In this document: positions 47,815-58,819 of the stretch, one piece after another
Layout of the letters: the number at the start of each line of letters is the position of its first letter
How positions within the stretch are numbered: position 1 is the stretch's first letter
NCBI GenBank assembly: GCA_003290165.1
Contig: QNQO01001155.1
Location: 1-64,000, forward strand
Direction: 5' to 3'
Length of the DNA: 64,000 nucleotides
Source of the DNA: Berberis thunbergii
Taxonomy: Eukaryota > Streptophyta > Magnoliopsida > Ranunculales > Berberidaceae
Notes under the pieces: model-generated
The model's input: only the letters and a program-made list of their open reading frames with translations
What the model was told of the DNA's origin: nothing
Databases searched by the model: none
Translations under genes and position numbers: made by a program

Positions 47815-47945
47815 ATAAGAAGAATGTAGTACCAGCAACGTCAGTGATACAAAGAGTGTTTTGCAGAGACATCGCAGTAGTCGGGAACTTGTTATCGCAA
47901 GTCGGAATGCCATTGAAGTATATAAAGAGCCATTGCTCCCTTTAG
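47815..47945 (+). pseudogene. TPR/J-domain protein, C-terminal exon, inverted
   Basis: The plus-strand frame reads ATSVIQRVFCRDIAVVGNLL, then SQVGMPLKY. This is the characteristic tail of a plant TPR and J-domain protein of the At2g41520 type (as I recall that family). The rest of the same gene lies on the opposite strand at 48892-49806, so the pieces are rearranged. The tail lacks the usual few residues between QVG and PLKY. Confidence 0.65.
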
Positions 47946-48027
47946 TGTGTTCAACAACTCATTGAGTACCAAGAAGCTTACTAAATACCTAGTAGAGTGC
48001 TTTCCAACAAAAAAATACCTAGTAGAG

Positions 48028-48594
48028 ATGGCGAAAGTTGTGCTTCTTCTCTTGGCTGTTTTTTTTTCTTCCTTTGCTTTGTAGATGTAAGTAATATTAA
48101 TACTCACTCATCACTCCAACTTTTTCTCTCAAAAATTTCTTCCTGATGGAATAATCATGAATTTCTTCACTTGAATGAACATGCATGCAGGTCTCAACTG
48201 TTGATGGTCAAGTGGAAGATATGGCTCATGGTGTTGTGAGGGGTGCAAATAGAAGGCTCATGAACGAGATAGGTAACATTTTTTTTTCTTTTTCTTGCCC
48301 GTATATGTTATGGTATTTTGATGTACAATGAATTTATTAGAGGTGTACAATAGTGTAGTGATTTTGAATGTTGTTTGAAAATGGATAGACTGTGATGGGC
48401 GTTGCGGTGAGAGGTGCAGTGCACACTCGAGGAAGAACGTGTGTATGAAAGCTTACGGGACGTGCTGCTCCAGGTGCAAGTGTATACCACCGGGGACCTC
48501 AGGGAACAGAGAGCAATGCGGACCTTGATACACTGATATGGTGACTCATGGCAACAATACCAAATGCCCTTACGCATTTAAGGGTTGGCCCTGA
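48028..48594 (+). pseudogene. GASA (gibberellin-regulated, snakin-type) pseudogene
   Basis: There are three exons. Exon 1 (48028-48071) encodes a signal peptide, MAKVVLLLLAVFF and on, but has TAG where a codon is expected and a damaged donor. Exon 2 (48191-48272) reads VSTVDGQVEDMAHGVVRGAN with good AG/GT borders. Exon 3 (from 48389) holds the GASA domain: DCDGRCGERC, then CMKAYGTCCSRCKCIPPGTS and GNREQCGP, a TGA stop at 48526-48528, YTDMVTHGNNTKCP. GASA proteins are secreted peptides with 12 Cys. Here one Cys is Tyr (in MKAYG) and another is the TGA, and the normal stop after KCP also seems lost. I infer a recently dead gene. Confidence 0.9.
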
Positions 48595-48891
48595 CCCCAT
48601 AAAATTGAGCCTATGGGCTGAGCATAGTTTGAAGTAAATGTGTTGTATCAGATTATATAGTAGTTTTACTTTGCTTGCTTTTAATGTGCTTGTGAATTTA
48701 TGTAAGAGAGTAAAGAGTATGTTTCAGTGATTTTACTTTGGTTGGTTTTAATGTGTGTGAATTTATGTAAGAGTGTATAGTGTGTGTTTCAGTAACTGTA
48801 TTAGAGAGTAAATACTACATATCAATTCTTCTTGTAATTCGATGTTGCTCACATTGTAGTTTGAGGAATTCATCAGGGGTTTATTATTGTG
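48595..48891. other. 3' flank of GASA pseudogene
   Basis: T-rich sequence with a repeated segment TTTTAATGTGYTTGTGAATTT near 48680 and 48748, a local duplication of about 70 bases. No gene is seen. Confidence 0.5.
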
Positions 48892-49806
48892 TCATTTTGT
48901 TGTTGGTTCCTCTACTTTTATTTTCGGGTTTGGGACTTGAATTGTTGCCACTGCTTGTAATGCAGCTGCGGTTTTCTGCCTTTGTTGCTCTGTGGCTTCT
49001 TCATCCATGATTGTGGACATCACACTCGAATAACCCTTTTGAAGGAGTCTGTATAGCAACAATGCTGACATTCTTGCTTGATCTTTAACCGTGTCTAGAT
49101 CACGGTCATCCACAAACTCACATCGATCAATGAAAATTGTGGCCTTATCGGGCCTATGGCGTAGGCAAAGTAGTAAATGGGCGCGTTCCAATTCAGAACG
49201 AGAACATCACTCTCATTGGGAAGTGATAAGTTGGTGAATGATATAATGTCATCAGTCCAACAAGCACTCTCTCGTCGAAAAGCAGCCGTCGAGAGGCGCT
49301 TTCCGGTCTGTAACAACACCATTGCATCCTCCATTAGCCCAAGATGGCAACAAGCTTCACCCAAGAATAAGTACCTGAAACACACATTACATCTGTAATC
49401 AATAAGCTATTTCATTCATCTCATCAACCGAAACAAATCAAAGAACCCATTTCAATTACGACCTCAAAATCAATCTAAAATCCATAAACAAGAAAACCCC
49501 ATTTCCATTTACACATCTAAACTCATAAAAAAAATTCAACAATAGAGATTACATAAAAATTGAAACTTGAAAATTACCTCCATTGCCCTTCCTTCTCACT
49601 GTGTTTACAAAGACCAGCCATGACCTTCTTCCTCAAATCAAAAACAGAGAAACACTTAAAGGAGGGATTTTGATCAGTCGCATCAGATATAGATGAGTTC
49701 TCAGAGAGAAGCTTCACTCGTTCTCTGGACGAGTTGTTAATCTCCGAGGAGAGATTCAATTCTTTCGAAGAGATTTTGAAGCTTGGAACGTATTCCTAAA
49801 GCATGT
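48892..49806 (-). pseudogene. TPR/J-domain protein gene, internally deleted
   Basis: On the minus strand, exon 1 (about 49806-49578) has FKCFSVFDLRKKVMAGL and ends before a GTAATT donor. After a roughly 200-base intron, exon 2 starts at 49374 with LGEACCHLGLMEDAMVLLQT, GKRLSTAAFRRES, then LPNESD. At about 49195 the reading frame jumps to SELERAHLLLCLRHRPDKA, FIDRCEFVDDRDLD, LLYRLLQKGYSSVMSTIMDE and ends at 48892. The TPR core and the start of the J domain between these parts are missing, and the join shifts frame. The family carries TPR repeats and a DnaJ-like domain. Its C-terminal exon lies inverted at 47815-47945. Confidence 0.75.
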
Positions 49807-49974
49807 TAGCTACTTGTTTGAATCGTCTAAGGTAGAGATGAGTTCGAGAGTTGGTTCGAATCGAGGAGAGAGTGAGAGAGCTGCATCATGAAGATTGAGA
49901 GCTGAAGGAGAATTTTGATTTTTTTAAACCCACTAAATGAAAATGCTAGCTTTGACCCTGAAATCCTTCGAATT

Positions 49975-50013
49975 CTTGGCACACGTGCCCAACACCCTCC
50001 TAGGCGCACGTGG
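49975..50013 (-). repeat. Inverted repeat, right copy
   Basis: This is the reverse complement partner of 47352-47389 (CACGTGCCCAACACCCTCCT and on). Outside it, AGGCCAGCTAGAATTGTT weakly mirrors the left flank, so the repeat may once have been longer. Confidence 0.75.
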
Positions 50014-50559
50014 CGGGAGACCTAGGCCAGCTAGAATTGTTGCTTCACAATACATTCTCTGTTCGTCCCCATTGCCCTATCTTATCCCCGCTTTCCCTTT
50101 CACTTTCCTAACAGAGATGTTACCATACCATGAGAGTAAGAGAAATTGTTTCTTTAGATAGTAAGCCGACATCGATTTCGAACAAGGGAGACGATCGGAG
50201 TCTAGCAGAGGAAAACTTGGTTGAAAAAATTTAGATCGATTGAGTTAGCAAAAATTGTCAATTGAGAGAGCAAAAATCGTCACGGTTTTGTCAAACTGAG
50301 AGATAAAAAAATTTCGACCAAACTATCTGAGAAAGGATAAGACTCTGAGATCCATGGAGGAGAAGTAAGAACAAAACACCCTGACATCGAATTCGAAGAC
50401 TAATTTGATCTGAGGAAGGAAACGGGGGAAGAAAATACTGAAATTTCATGAATTTATCGAAATATTGGACGAAAATTTCATAAAGTAATTAGATCGAAAT
50501 GATTAACGAAAAATGAAGATATCAAATTCGTACCTTTTCTTTCCGTAAAGTAAAATGAC
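50014..50559. other. No gene seen
   Basis: Unassigned sequence with short frames only. Confidence 0.4.
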
Positions 50560-50950
50560 GGAAAATTTTGTGAGATTTTGGCAAAATCGCAATCTATGAA
50601 CACAATGATACGACTTTGAATAGGAAAATTAAGTCCCCCAACAATTCGAGCAATCAATTAATATTCATTCTTTTTAATACCCTACGGTTGATAAGAGCAA
50701 AAAGTTGTCTCATATTCATCAATTGGTTTAGCGCCCTGTCGATAATTTATAATTTTGCAAAAAAGTTGTTGTCGATAGTGTTCGGCTAAGTATTGAGCAC
50801 ACAACAATCTTTGCATACAATTCCACTACAAATTTCAAATTTAATTGATCGATGACAGTTTTCGATATGATTAAACCACCATGTAGTGGTGGCCCCCTTA
50901 AGTTTGCCGCAACTATCTTGACTTGTTTGTCTTCTGTAACTTCCATAAAT
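50560..50950 (-). pseudogene. Ty3/gypsy gag fragment
   Basis: The minus strand opens MEVTEDKQVKIVAANLRGP. In another frame it continues MQRLLCAQYLAEHYRQQLF, INYRQGAKPIDEYE, then LIARIVGGLNFPIQ. This is the Retrotrans_gag pattern of plant gypsy elements. Frameshifts break it. No LTR could be assigned with confidence. Confidence 0.65.
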
Positions 50951-51947
50951 TTGAAAAAAAAAAATTAGAATCCTTCATTTTAGAGAATAATAGAATGAAA
51001 GAAGATGAATAAGAAGAAATGAAATGAAGAAAACAAAGAATAATTTTAGAGAAAAATATAACTTGAGGTTGGAAGAATCAATTTTATTCAATAATATTAA
51101 CTTGGTTCTCCCCGGTCAAATAAGTTTTTTCCTTTATATAGATATGAAGGACTATTTTGCAAGAAAACTAAACTAATAGTCTCTAACTATTTTAGAAATC
51201 TCATAGAGGACTTCTATTTGAAATAGAACTCATCACCAAAATAGAAAAAGGAAATCTCATCAGAAATAAAAAAATTCAATGTTTATGTTTATGATATAAG
51301 CTTCCAAGAATTAGATAGTTTGATGTTGTACATCATTAGAATTATGAGATTGAGCCCTATCTCTGATGTTGACAGGATGATTGGGCACCAGTGATTAGTG
51401 GAATACTAGAGCATTCAATAATTGTGTTCAAATTGGTGATAGTAATGGCAATTACGATCGTCTCAATGCTTGAATGAAATGCATCAGTAGCATGGTTGTA
51501 TGCGTTTAGATATTCTTGATCAAAGCTAGGGGAGAAGTGGGAAATCAGTCGGTGGAATCTTGAGGGCGTTTCGAATGAAGGAAGATAATTGGTTTGTAGT
51601 AGGGGGCTCACCATGATAGAGGTGAAAGGAAAAGAGAAAATCTAATTTGTTGTAACTAGAAAGAGATCCAGCATATTTGTTTGAACCATCCATGTTGGGG
51701 AGTATCAGCGGTTGGTAGAAAAAAGGATTCGGAATAAACAAGGGGATGAAAAGGGATAGTGGTAGTGATTTAGGTGGTATGTGTGGAAAAGAAGTACCAA
51801 ACAGAAAATGGAAGTTGAAATTGATCCAAGTTGATCAAATGGATTGAAATTGCTAGAGCTATGAGGTGGAAGTGATTCCGAAGGATAAGTTATCATCAAA
51901 GAAGGGGAAATGACTGAGAATAGATATGTTGGGGAATTTTTAATGGC
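50951..51947. other. Unassigned, probable retrotransposon leader
   Basis: On the minus strand a TATATAAAGG at about 51130 precedes the gag start by about 180 bases, a plausible promoter. Ser/Thr/Phe-rich frames at 51357-51899 were not recognised. Confidence 0.35.
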
Positions 51948-54402
51948 GGGTTTCTATTAAATTTAGGGTTTGTTTATTGTTTTATAAGTTAGGTTAGTTA
52001 TAAAAGGGGCATAGGCTGCACATATTGTTATTTGGTTGATTGAATAAAAGTTTATTTTGTTTATTAAGTTTATTGTAAATTTTTTTGCTTTCGATTATCA
52101 CATTATTTTTGTTTATTTACATGTTCGAGTAGCCGAAATGTTTTTTAAATGATGAAGACAAAATCATATGTTTAAAGTAGAAGAAAAAGGTTAAGAAGAT
52201 GATGGAGGAAGAAATATTTGAGACAATTGAGGCCATGAAAGGATGAAAGGCTTCGACTGATTCCTTGGACGCAAGGTTTGAACAGGAAATAACCAAGTAG
52301 ACCCACCAACTTGCAAACTGAATAAATGATGGAAGAAAAGATGGACACAAACAAGCATGCATTGGAAAAATAGATGACAACAATGAACGAAGAAATGAAA
52401 GAGGAGATCTTACAGATGATGGAATAAATTTGGTCAAGTTCATGGTAGACCGTAAATCCAAAACAACACCATCGATCTCGAACCCCACAGTCATTGAGGT
52501 AACATAGGGCCATAGAGTACATTTCTCCCTTCTCCCTCCGCCCTTGTTACCGATGATATGGCGTCATCTCAAAAACAAAACCCATCAACAACACCACTCT
52601 CTTGCCACTAACAGATCCCATTCCAGATGCCCATCGACAACACCAACCCAACAACAGATCGATCAAAACCCCCACCATACCAATTGCAATTCCCAATTGA
52701 AATCGATTGATCGACCTCAGACAGGTCCACAACCTCCCCTCGCTCAACCGCAACCCTTGATCGATAGCCCACGTTTTCTTTATCAATCAACCCACAACCA
52801 CCCTCATTGTCGTAGTTCAACATGCCATAGTCGATCGTCACCGCAACCCTTGATCGATAGCCCACATTTTCTTTATTGACCACCCCAAGCTATTTGTGAT
52901 TATTTACAATCTTTGTGCCCTCGCCTAGAAGCAATCTCTTTTAACCATTATGCCACACAACACCGCAATAATTTCCATCAAGCTATGTATGACTCAAATT
53001 CCGATAGTTGGTTGAACCCTGTTTTCCTTCCACAGTACCAATTTCCTGTCAACCCCAATTTTCCATCACAGAGCCATCTTCCCCTCAGGTTGAATCTTTT
53101 ACAAAAGTGTTTGCACAGTTTGATATCTCTCCTAAATTTTCTATTGTAGATATCACTGAATTGCCACATGTACATACCAAGAAGTGGGTGGGAAACTCAC
53201 AAAGGGATCCTACTCCACCTTGGCCACCTGTTTAGGACATATGACAATTTCTCCCACCTTTAGGAAGAGATATAGGATTTGGCAGATGTAGTAATCCTTC
53301 TTTTCGACCACATAACTTAGGCAATCAGAACTTTAGTGGTTGTACTTATTTTGATCAGGATCAATTGACTCAATTCATAACCACACAAAAGCATCAGGAT
53401 GATACAAGATTAAAACTTGACATACCTTCTTATTATGGACTTGCCATGGGCTATGCTTTTATGGATTGGTCTTTGGAGATTGATCGTACACTTGCCTTTA
53501 AGAAAATGCAAGGTCCAAAGTTAGTACAATTAGTAGCTACCAAATTGAATATACTGCAAATCCTTGATGGCAGAAGGAATGTGCACTGTGAACTACATTG
53601 AGGTTGCCTCCCATTAACTCCTAGAATAATATGCGTTAATTAATGTAGTATATTTTTTGTTTGTATGGATTATGAACGCAAGCTATTTGGATGGTTGAAG
53701 GGAGTTTCTCATAATGGGCGAACAATTATTGATTATGCTACCAAGGTTTGTACTTTATGCATACGTGCTAAACTTGATCAACCCTAACGACAAACATCTT
53801 TCCGCTTCTATTATGGTGTGGATGTGTGACTCTAGCGTGTTTTAGCATCAGAGGATTTTGTTACTCTTGTTCCGGCTAAGAACATGGAAAAATGAGCAGA
53901 AAAAAAGTTATAATTCCAAGACCACTCTGAGAAGAAGACATTAACGCCCCTTTCACATACTTTCACTACTTAAACTCCGAGACCCGTTCCTGAGGGCCCT
54001 CTTAAGTGCTATGGGTGTGATCAGATTGGCCATATCCGTAATAATTGTCCATAAATGGAAATTTTGTGCTGACGGATGAGATTAATGAATAAGAATCTAT
54101 AGACCAAGTTCCTCTGGTTGATGTTGGAGGCGAACTGTCTTTAAAGGCCGAAGGCACTTAGTGCACCATTTAAGCTTGAAAACAAGCTTATTCACCACCG
54201 TGGAGGTTGATGTAATTGAAATAATTATCAATATTAGTTTTTATTAATATTAATATTTTAGGCAGTATAAAAAATTCTAATATTATTGTAATAGGTTTCC
54301 AATTAGGGTTCTAACGTTGGTTTTCTATTAAGTTTAGGTTTTTTATTTCTTTTAAAAGTTAGGTTAGTTATAAAAAGGGGCATAGGTACCCATTGTTATT
54401 TG
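51948..54402 (+). mobile_element. Non-autonomous Ty3/gypsy element with gag only
   Basis: The sequence GTTAGGTTAGTTATAAAARG with a GGGGCATAGG follow-on is present in both a partial 5' LTR (51948 to about 52124) and a truncated 3' LTR (54211-54402). The 3' LTR begins TGTAATTGAAATAATT after GTGGAGGTTGA. Between them are decayed gag pieces and a zinc knuckle, with no protease, RT or integrase. Confidence 0.6.
52170..54060 (+). pseudogene. Gag pseudogene of the 51948-54402 element
   Basis: Plus-strand pieces are LKLDIPSYYGLAMGYAFMDW, SLEIDRTLAFKKMQGPKLVQ and LVATKLN (53365-53601), the Retrotrans_gag core, and later CYGCDQIGHIRNNCP (about 54008-54053), a CCHC zinc knuckle. Upstream frames (MMEEEIFETIEAM near 52199) look like a gag N-terminus. 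Stops and shifts are common. Absence of pol suggests dependence on another element when it was active. Confidence 0.65.
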
Positions 54403-55440
54403 TAGAGGTGAGTAAGAATCTCGGTTGGATCCATCCCGGTATAGTCCCGAATCGGTTCAGACTAGGACAAATCAATTTACTCTTTTTTTATCTTGGTTTC
54501 GATCCTGGACCGATTTGAACCGAGGTTGAACCAGTTTTCACAAATATAGTCCCAAACCGAACCAATTTGTCCCGGTTACTATAGAAATTCAAAACAAACT
54601 AAATTCCAAGCCCAGACCTAGCTATTAGCAAACCCAAACAAAGCATAGCCCACTTATTGTCCAAACTGACCCTTATCCCTAGGGTTTTGCTAACCAAACT
54701 AAAGCAAATAACAAAAGCAAAGTAGCAAACCCTCTACTCCGACACTCTGTCTTTGATTACTTCTCATCATCGGTGATAGCGGTTAGTCTTCTACTTTCTT
54801 TAACCTTTCCTTCTTTGCAATTCATTTAATCAGAATGTTAGGGTTTACTTGTTTCCGAATTGAAATGCGATCTACTTTCTTTGATCTACAAATTACTGCT
54901 ACTTTGTCTATCAAATCTTTGTGTTGTTTTGGTATTTCTTGTTTCTTGATTTTGTTTTATGTGGATGGAGTGTTTGGATTGAAGTAAAATTTAAAGATTT
55001 AATTTCGCCTAATTTTTGTTATTGACTGAACGAACTACTGTTGATGTCTTGGTTTGTGTTCAAATTGAATAGAAGAAGATCTGTCAAGATCTGCAGTTAC
55101 CGGCGACCATCACGTCACCGTCCACCATTGTCACAGGTCTCACCATCACCTCTCCCTCGTCACAGATCTCTGGTCGTCTTCCTCCATTCTTTGCGTCTTC
55201 CTCTCTCAAGTATTTTTCTTTTCTCTGCGGTGCATCCACCAAGTATTTGAACATTTTCCAGGTAAAAGTTTCCATCAATAACTATTATACTTAGAATTCA
55301 ATGCTATAATGAGAAAATTGTTTTGCTTTTGGTACTAGGCATTTGTTCATGAAAAGGTTGGTAGTGAAGCAACATAGCAGTGAGTATTTTTTCAACATGA
55401 CATTTAACGATTGTTAAGTATTTAAGATCATGTTAAAATA
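54403..55440. other. hAT-like terminus and unassigned sequence
   Basis: TAGAGGTGAGTAAGAATCTC at 54403 interrupts the 3' LTR just after ATTGTTATTTG and looks like a hAT start. CCGGTT/AACCGAG motifs follow to 54590. No second end was found. At 54780-55260 sequence resembling a 5' exon and intron has no recognisable protein. Confidence 0.35.
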
Positions 55441-55492
55441 GATGATATGGCGGGCAACAAATAAGTAGCAAGTGGGGTTCTAGATATTTCAC

Positions 55493-55600
55493 CTCATCAA
55501 TGTCACACATCCCCACCTTGTTTATAGTGTTATGCCTTAGGAGCTCCCTTGCAGTGGAACCTTCACCATCTCCCATAATAAAGATGGTCTTTGGATTGAA
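55493..55600 (-). pseudogene. Thermospermine/spermidine synthase-like exon, left arm
   Basis: The minus strand reads NPKTIFIMGDGEGSTARELL, then RHNTINKVGMCDIDE before a GTGAAAT donor. This is the aminopropyltransferase SAM-binding segment (family motif GGGEGS-x-RE), and the plant ACAULIS5-like type fits best. The second Gly of the motif is Asp here. The acceptor AG is changed (TTTTCAATCC). Only two exons of the gene are visible. Confidence 0.75.
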
Positions 55601-55712
55601 AACAAATGTACATACAATCAATCAGGTCTTGATTTTTTTGTCACTGGGTATTCTTAAAATCATTCAATTTGTAAGGATATTGACAGAAAAAACCAAAAAA
55701 AACAGGGAAATA

Positions 55713-55793
55713 CTTGGGGTGACGAACAAGGGACTCATTGTAGATAAACTCATCAGTTTCTGCACTTTGAAGCTTTCCATCAATAACCAGAAC
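55713..55793 (-). pseudogene. Thermospermine synthase-like upstream exon, left arm
   Basis: After acceptor CACACTGCAG the minus strand reads VLVIDGKLQSAETDEFIYNE, then SLVRHPK. Family members have (D/E)GK-x-QSAE-x-DEFIYHE-x-LVHP. One extra residue breaks the LVHP motif. The exon lies about 110 bases upstream of the SAM-binding exon in transcript order. Confidence 0.75.
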
Positions 55794-56007
55794 CTGCAGT
55801 GTGAAAAATAGAAATTTTTACAAACAAAAAAGTAGTAAAAGTGAAGTCTTTTTTTTTATCCTTTGCATGTTGACATTGTTTGTAAAATAGTATTTCTTGT
55901 TGATTTTCATGAAGCTTTTTCATATTGATATTTCTCTATGGGTTCTTACTCTTGCATTATTTTTTTATGAAGAAATGTTTTGAATTTAGATCATTGAAAA
56001 GGATCAC

Positions 56008-56683
56008 TGATGATACACCAAAACGGTCACATCTCTGAGCCATACGTGTGTCATGATGATCTCGAGGAATTACGAGCCCTAGCTTCAGCCCAACATTGAT
56101 CTAACCCAAGCGGTTTTAAGCCCTCCTAATGTCGTACGCCAAATGGACCCGAACTCTCACAACTTGCTTGGCCCATACGTCGCACAACTATCCTCAATAC
56201 CCATAAGCCCTATTAAGGCAAGTATCTTGAAGATCAACTATGGATAGACAACTACACCAGCTCTCCGCTTCTAACTAGGAAGTAAATACCAGAGTACATA
56301 TCACATAGGAAAACATCCTTTTATGGGTTACCCTAAGATTGGGAACTATCTCCCGCGTATCTAGGAGCACATGACTGACAAGGGAATTACCTTCTACAAC
56401 ATGACTCCAAATTAGAAAAGGATCTTCATGAAGATCTCCTTCATAAACTGCGCCATCTATGGCCTGATTGAACCAGGACTCCTACACTATAAATAAGACA
56501 TGAGGTTGGTAAGCTAAGGTACGCTACAAACTTCATGTTTACAACATTACACCTTCCTTAGATCCTTGTCTGACTTTAGCATCGAAATGTCATCAATCAC
56601 CACAATGGTGGTTCGTGGCCCACGTGTATTTCTTGTGCAGGTCAGTAGGACTAGGTCAAAGCAGGGAGCAAAAAATTACTGCA
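56008..56683 (+). mobile_element. 5' LTR of Tat-type element
   Basis: It begins TGATGATACACC and ends TTACTGCA, 676 bp. It is homologous to 24809-25491 and, inverted, to 62790-63460. Confidence 0.88.
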
Positions 56684-56959
56684 TCAGTTTGGCGTTGTCT
56701 GTAAAGACGACAAAATTCCTAACCTTTCATTCGCATCATCCCCCTTCGAAATACGGAGAGATGGTAACCATTGAATCACACAACGATGGAAAATAGGGGA
56801 AATGCCAAGCGTTCAACCTGGCACTGCTTCACTACCCTCAACGGTGTAGATAGCGCACATGAATCAAGTTGGCGCTCTCGGAACAGCGGCAACACCAACA
56901 GACCCCGAATCAGATCCAAGATTGATTTTCATACGTTAGGTTTTATCAACGATAAAGAC

Positions 56960-57290
56960 ATTTAGATCGATGAAACAAAAGCCTTACGAGACATTGAAGG
57001 CGTATTTAACCCGCTTCAATAGTGAGTTAACCAGCATGAACGTGTGCAACGACACAATAACCGTCTCAGCCTTAATAGACGGCCTAGGGAAATGAGAGGT
57101 CTATAACTTTCTAACACTGGACCCTCCAACAAGCATCACAGACCTAGCAAGGGAAACGCAAAGCTTCATCTCCCTAGCAGAAGAACGGGCAGCCAGAAGC
57201 AAAGCCAAGCCCGAGGAGAAATCGGCCAACAGAATATGCGAGCTTCATGGAGCCCATTCCTAGTCCAAACGGTCAAACAGATCCAGGAAA
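56960..57290 (+). pseudogene. Gypsy gag fragment
   Basis: Plus-strand reading gives MKQKPYETLKAYLTRFNSEL, then NVCNDTITVSALIDGL and TDLARETQSFISLAEERAAR. These are Retrotrans_gag features and match the right-arm copy at 62610-62380. Stops occur, for example after IDGLGK. The segment leads directly into the protease. Confidence 0.8.
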
Positions 57291-57389
57291 AAGGCTCTCT
57301 AAGATATGAGGATCCAAGCAATATGCGGTGAGTGGCTAGTGTCGCATGCTCAGAAGCAAGACCCCTCTGTGCCACTAGTATTTACAATA

Positions 57390-57722
57390 AACTACCTCGA
57401 GGGCATACAGCTCCCGCACAATGACGTTCTGGTGGTAACAATTTCGATCGCAAGCTGGGAAGTAAGGAGATCCTTGGTAGACACCGGGAGCTCGATGAAC
57501 GTCTTGTTTCTCCATACATCCCATGGCATGCAATTAAAGGAGACAACATTAACCCCTGACAATCGATCAATGATTAACTTCAGCGGCGAAAAGCAGTTCC
57601 CTGTGGGCAAGATACAACTGACAATAACAACAAGAGAGAAGCCAACTCAGAAAATTCGATTTCAAGAGTTCATAGTAATTGATGAGTCTTCAACGTATAA
57701 TGCGGTCCTAGGAAGACCCTAG
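57390..57722 (+). pseudogene. Gypsy aspartic protease
   Basis: The open block has VVTISIASWEVRRSLVDTGS with the catalytic DTGSS, then NVLFLHTSHGMQLKE and FQEFIVIDESSTYNAVLGRP, the classic retropepsin end of plant gypsy elements, where a stop follows. The catalytic DTG is intact. The frame is continuous with gag only after stop codons. Confidence 0.85.
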
Positions 57723-58057
57723 ATACACCAAATGAGAGCAGCGATCTCCATTCTACACCAGTGAATCAAATTTCCAACAAACCAAGCAGTCGGTGCATTA
57801 AAAGGCGACCAGACATTTGCCAGGGAATGCCAGTACATAACGACACTACCATTAGATAATTCTTAGTTGGCAGCTAGCCCTGAGACTAAGATGAATTTCC
57901 ATTTCACCCGAGAAGCGGGGGAAGAACAACCGATCCCAGATGACAAGGCTACAGTGAGCCCTTGAGGTTGTCCCAATGCTAGCCAACCGAAGGAAGAAAC
58001 CATCACGGTCTACCTCAACAACCCTCTCAATAGCAGGGTTGTCTAGATCGATTCCCG

Positions 58058-58810
58058 TTGTGCAAAGAATTGGCGGAACAACTAACGAAAGTGCTACAAC
58101 AAAACTTGGACATCTTCGCCTGGACCATGCGAGACATGGTGGGAATTGACCCGTCAATAATCACCCATCGCCTAAAGGTGGACCCCATGAGGAAAATCGT
58201 ACGATGGAAGAAAATGCATGTGGCGTATGAAAGAAACGTGATCATAAATGAGGAAGTACAACGTCTACTCAATGCAGACATGATTAAGGAAACACGATAC
58301 CCCGACTGGCTGGAGAACCCCATTCTTGTAAAAAAAAATGGGAAATGGAGAGTGTGTGTGGACTACACCGACCTGAACGAAGCTTGCCCGAATGACAACT
58401 TCCCACTCCCCTGCATTGATTAGATTGTGTACGCCACATCCGGACACAGCTTACTAAGCATCATGGACACCTATTCGAGCTACAATAAGATATTGATGCA
58501 ACCCCTAGATCAGAAGAAAACCTCCTTTATAACTGAAAGAGGGATAAATTGCTATAAGGGTGATGCCATTCGGCTTAAAGAACGCTGGCGCTACATACCA
58601 ACGACTAGTCAACTGAATGTTCAGAGAGCAGATCGACAAGAACATGGAAGTCTACATAGACGACATGCTAGTCAAGAGCATCCGCAACCCGGACTACATA
58701 TAAGACCTCACTGAAGCATTCAACCAGCTCAAGAAATACTAGATGAAGCTCAATTCACATAAATGTATGTTTGGAGTCCAGTCTGGAAAATTCCTAGGTT
58801 ATATAGTAAA
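58058..58810 (+). pseudogene. Gypsy reverse transcriptase
   Basis: The first block (58058-58423) reads LDIFAWTMRDMVGIDPSII, KKNGKWRVCVDYTDLNEACP and ends at a stop after PCID. Next come SLLSIMDTYSSYNKILMQP and ITERGINCYK, then after a frameshift MEVYIDDMLVKS, the catalytic YIDD motif, and KLNSHKCMFGVQSGKFLGYI. The D in SIMDTYS and YIDD are present. Four or more lesions. After GIDGKFQPK the sequence jumps into RNase H, deleting the RT/RNase H connection. The left inverted arm ends inside YIDD. Confidence 0.85.
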
Positions 58811-58819
58811 CAAGAAGGG

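Larger units (their letters stand above)
55453..58659 (+). repeat. Left arm of large inverted duplication
   Basis: The arm pairs with the reverse complement of 60846-64000 over the flank (55453-56007), the LTR, gag, protease and RT up to GGAAGTCTACATAG. Identity looks like roughly 90 percent by eye in flank and LTR alike. The outer end is set by the window edge on the other arm. Confidence 0.88.

Noticed and set aside
52544..52883. His/Pro-rich frames on both strands between gag pieces
   Set aside because: They come from a C/A-rich stretch with a 45-base local duplication (CGCAACCCTTGATCGATAGC near 52750 and 52842). No domain is seen.
58265..58447. Frames antisense to the gypsy RT and protease (also 57382-57610, 61187-61522, 62276-62572)
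   Set aside because: They are shadows of recognised pol and gag frames on the other strand.
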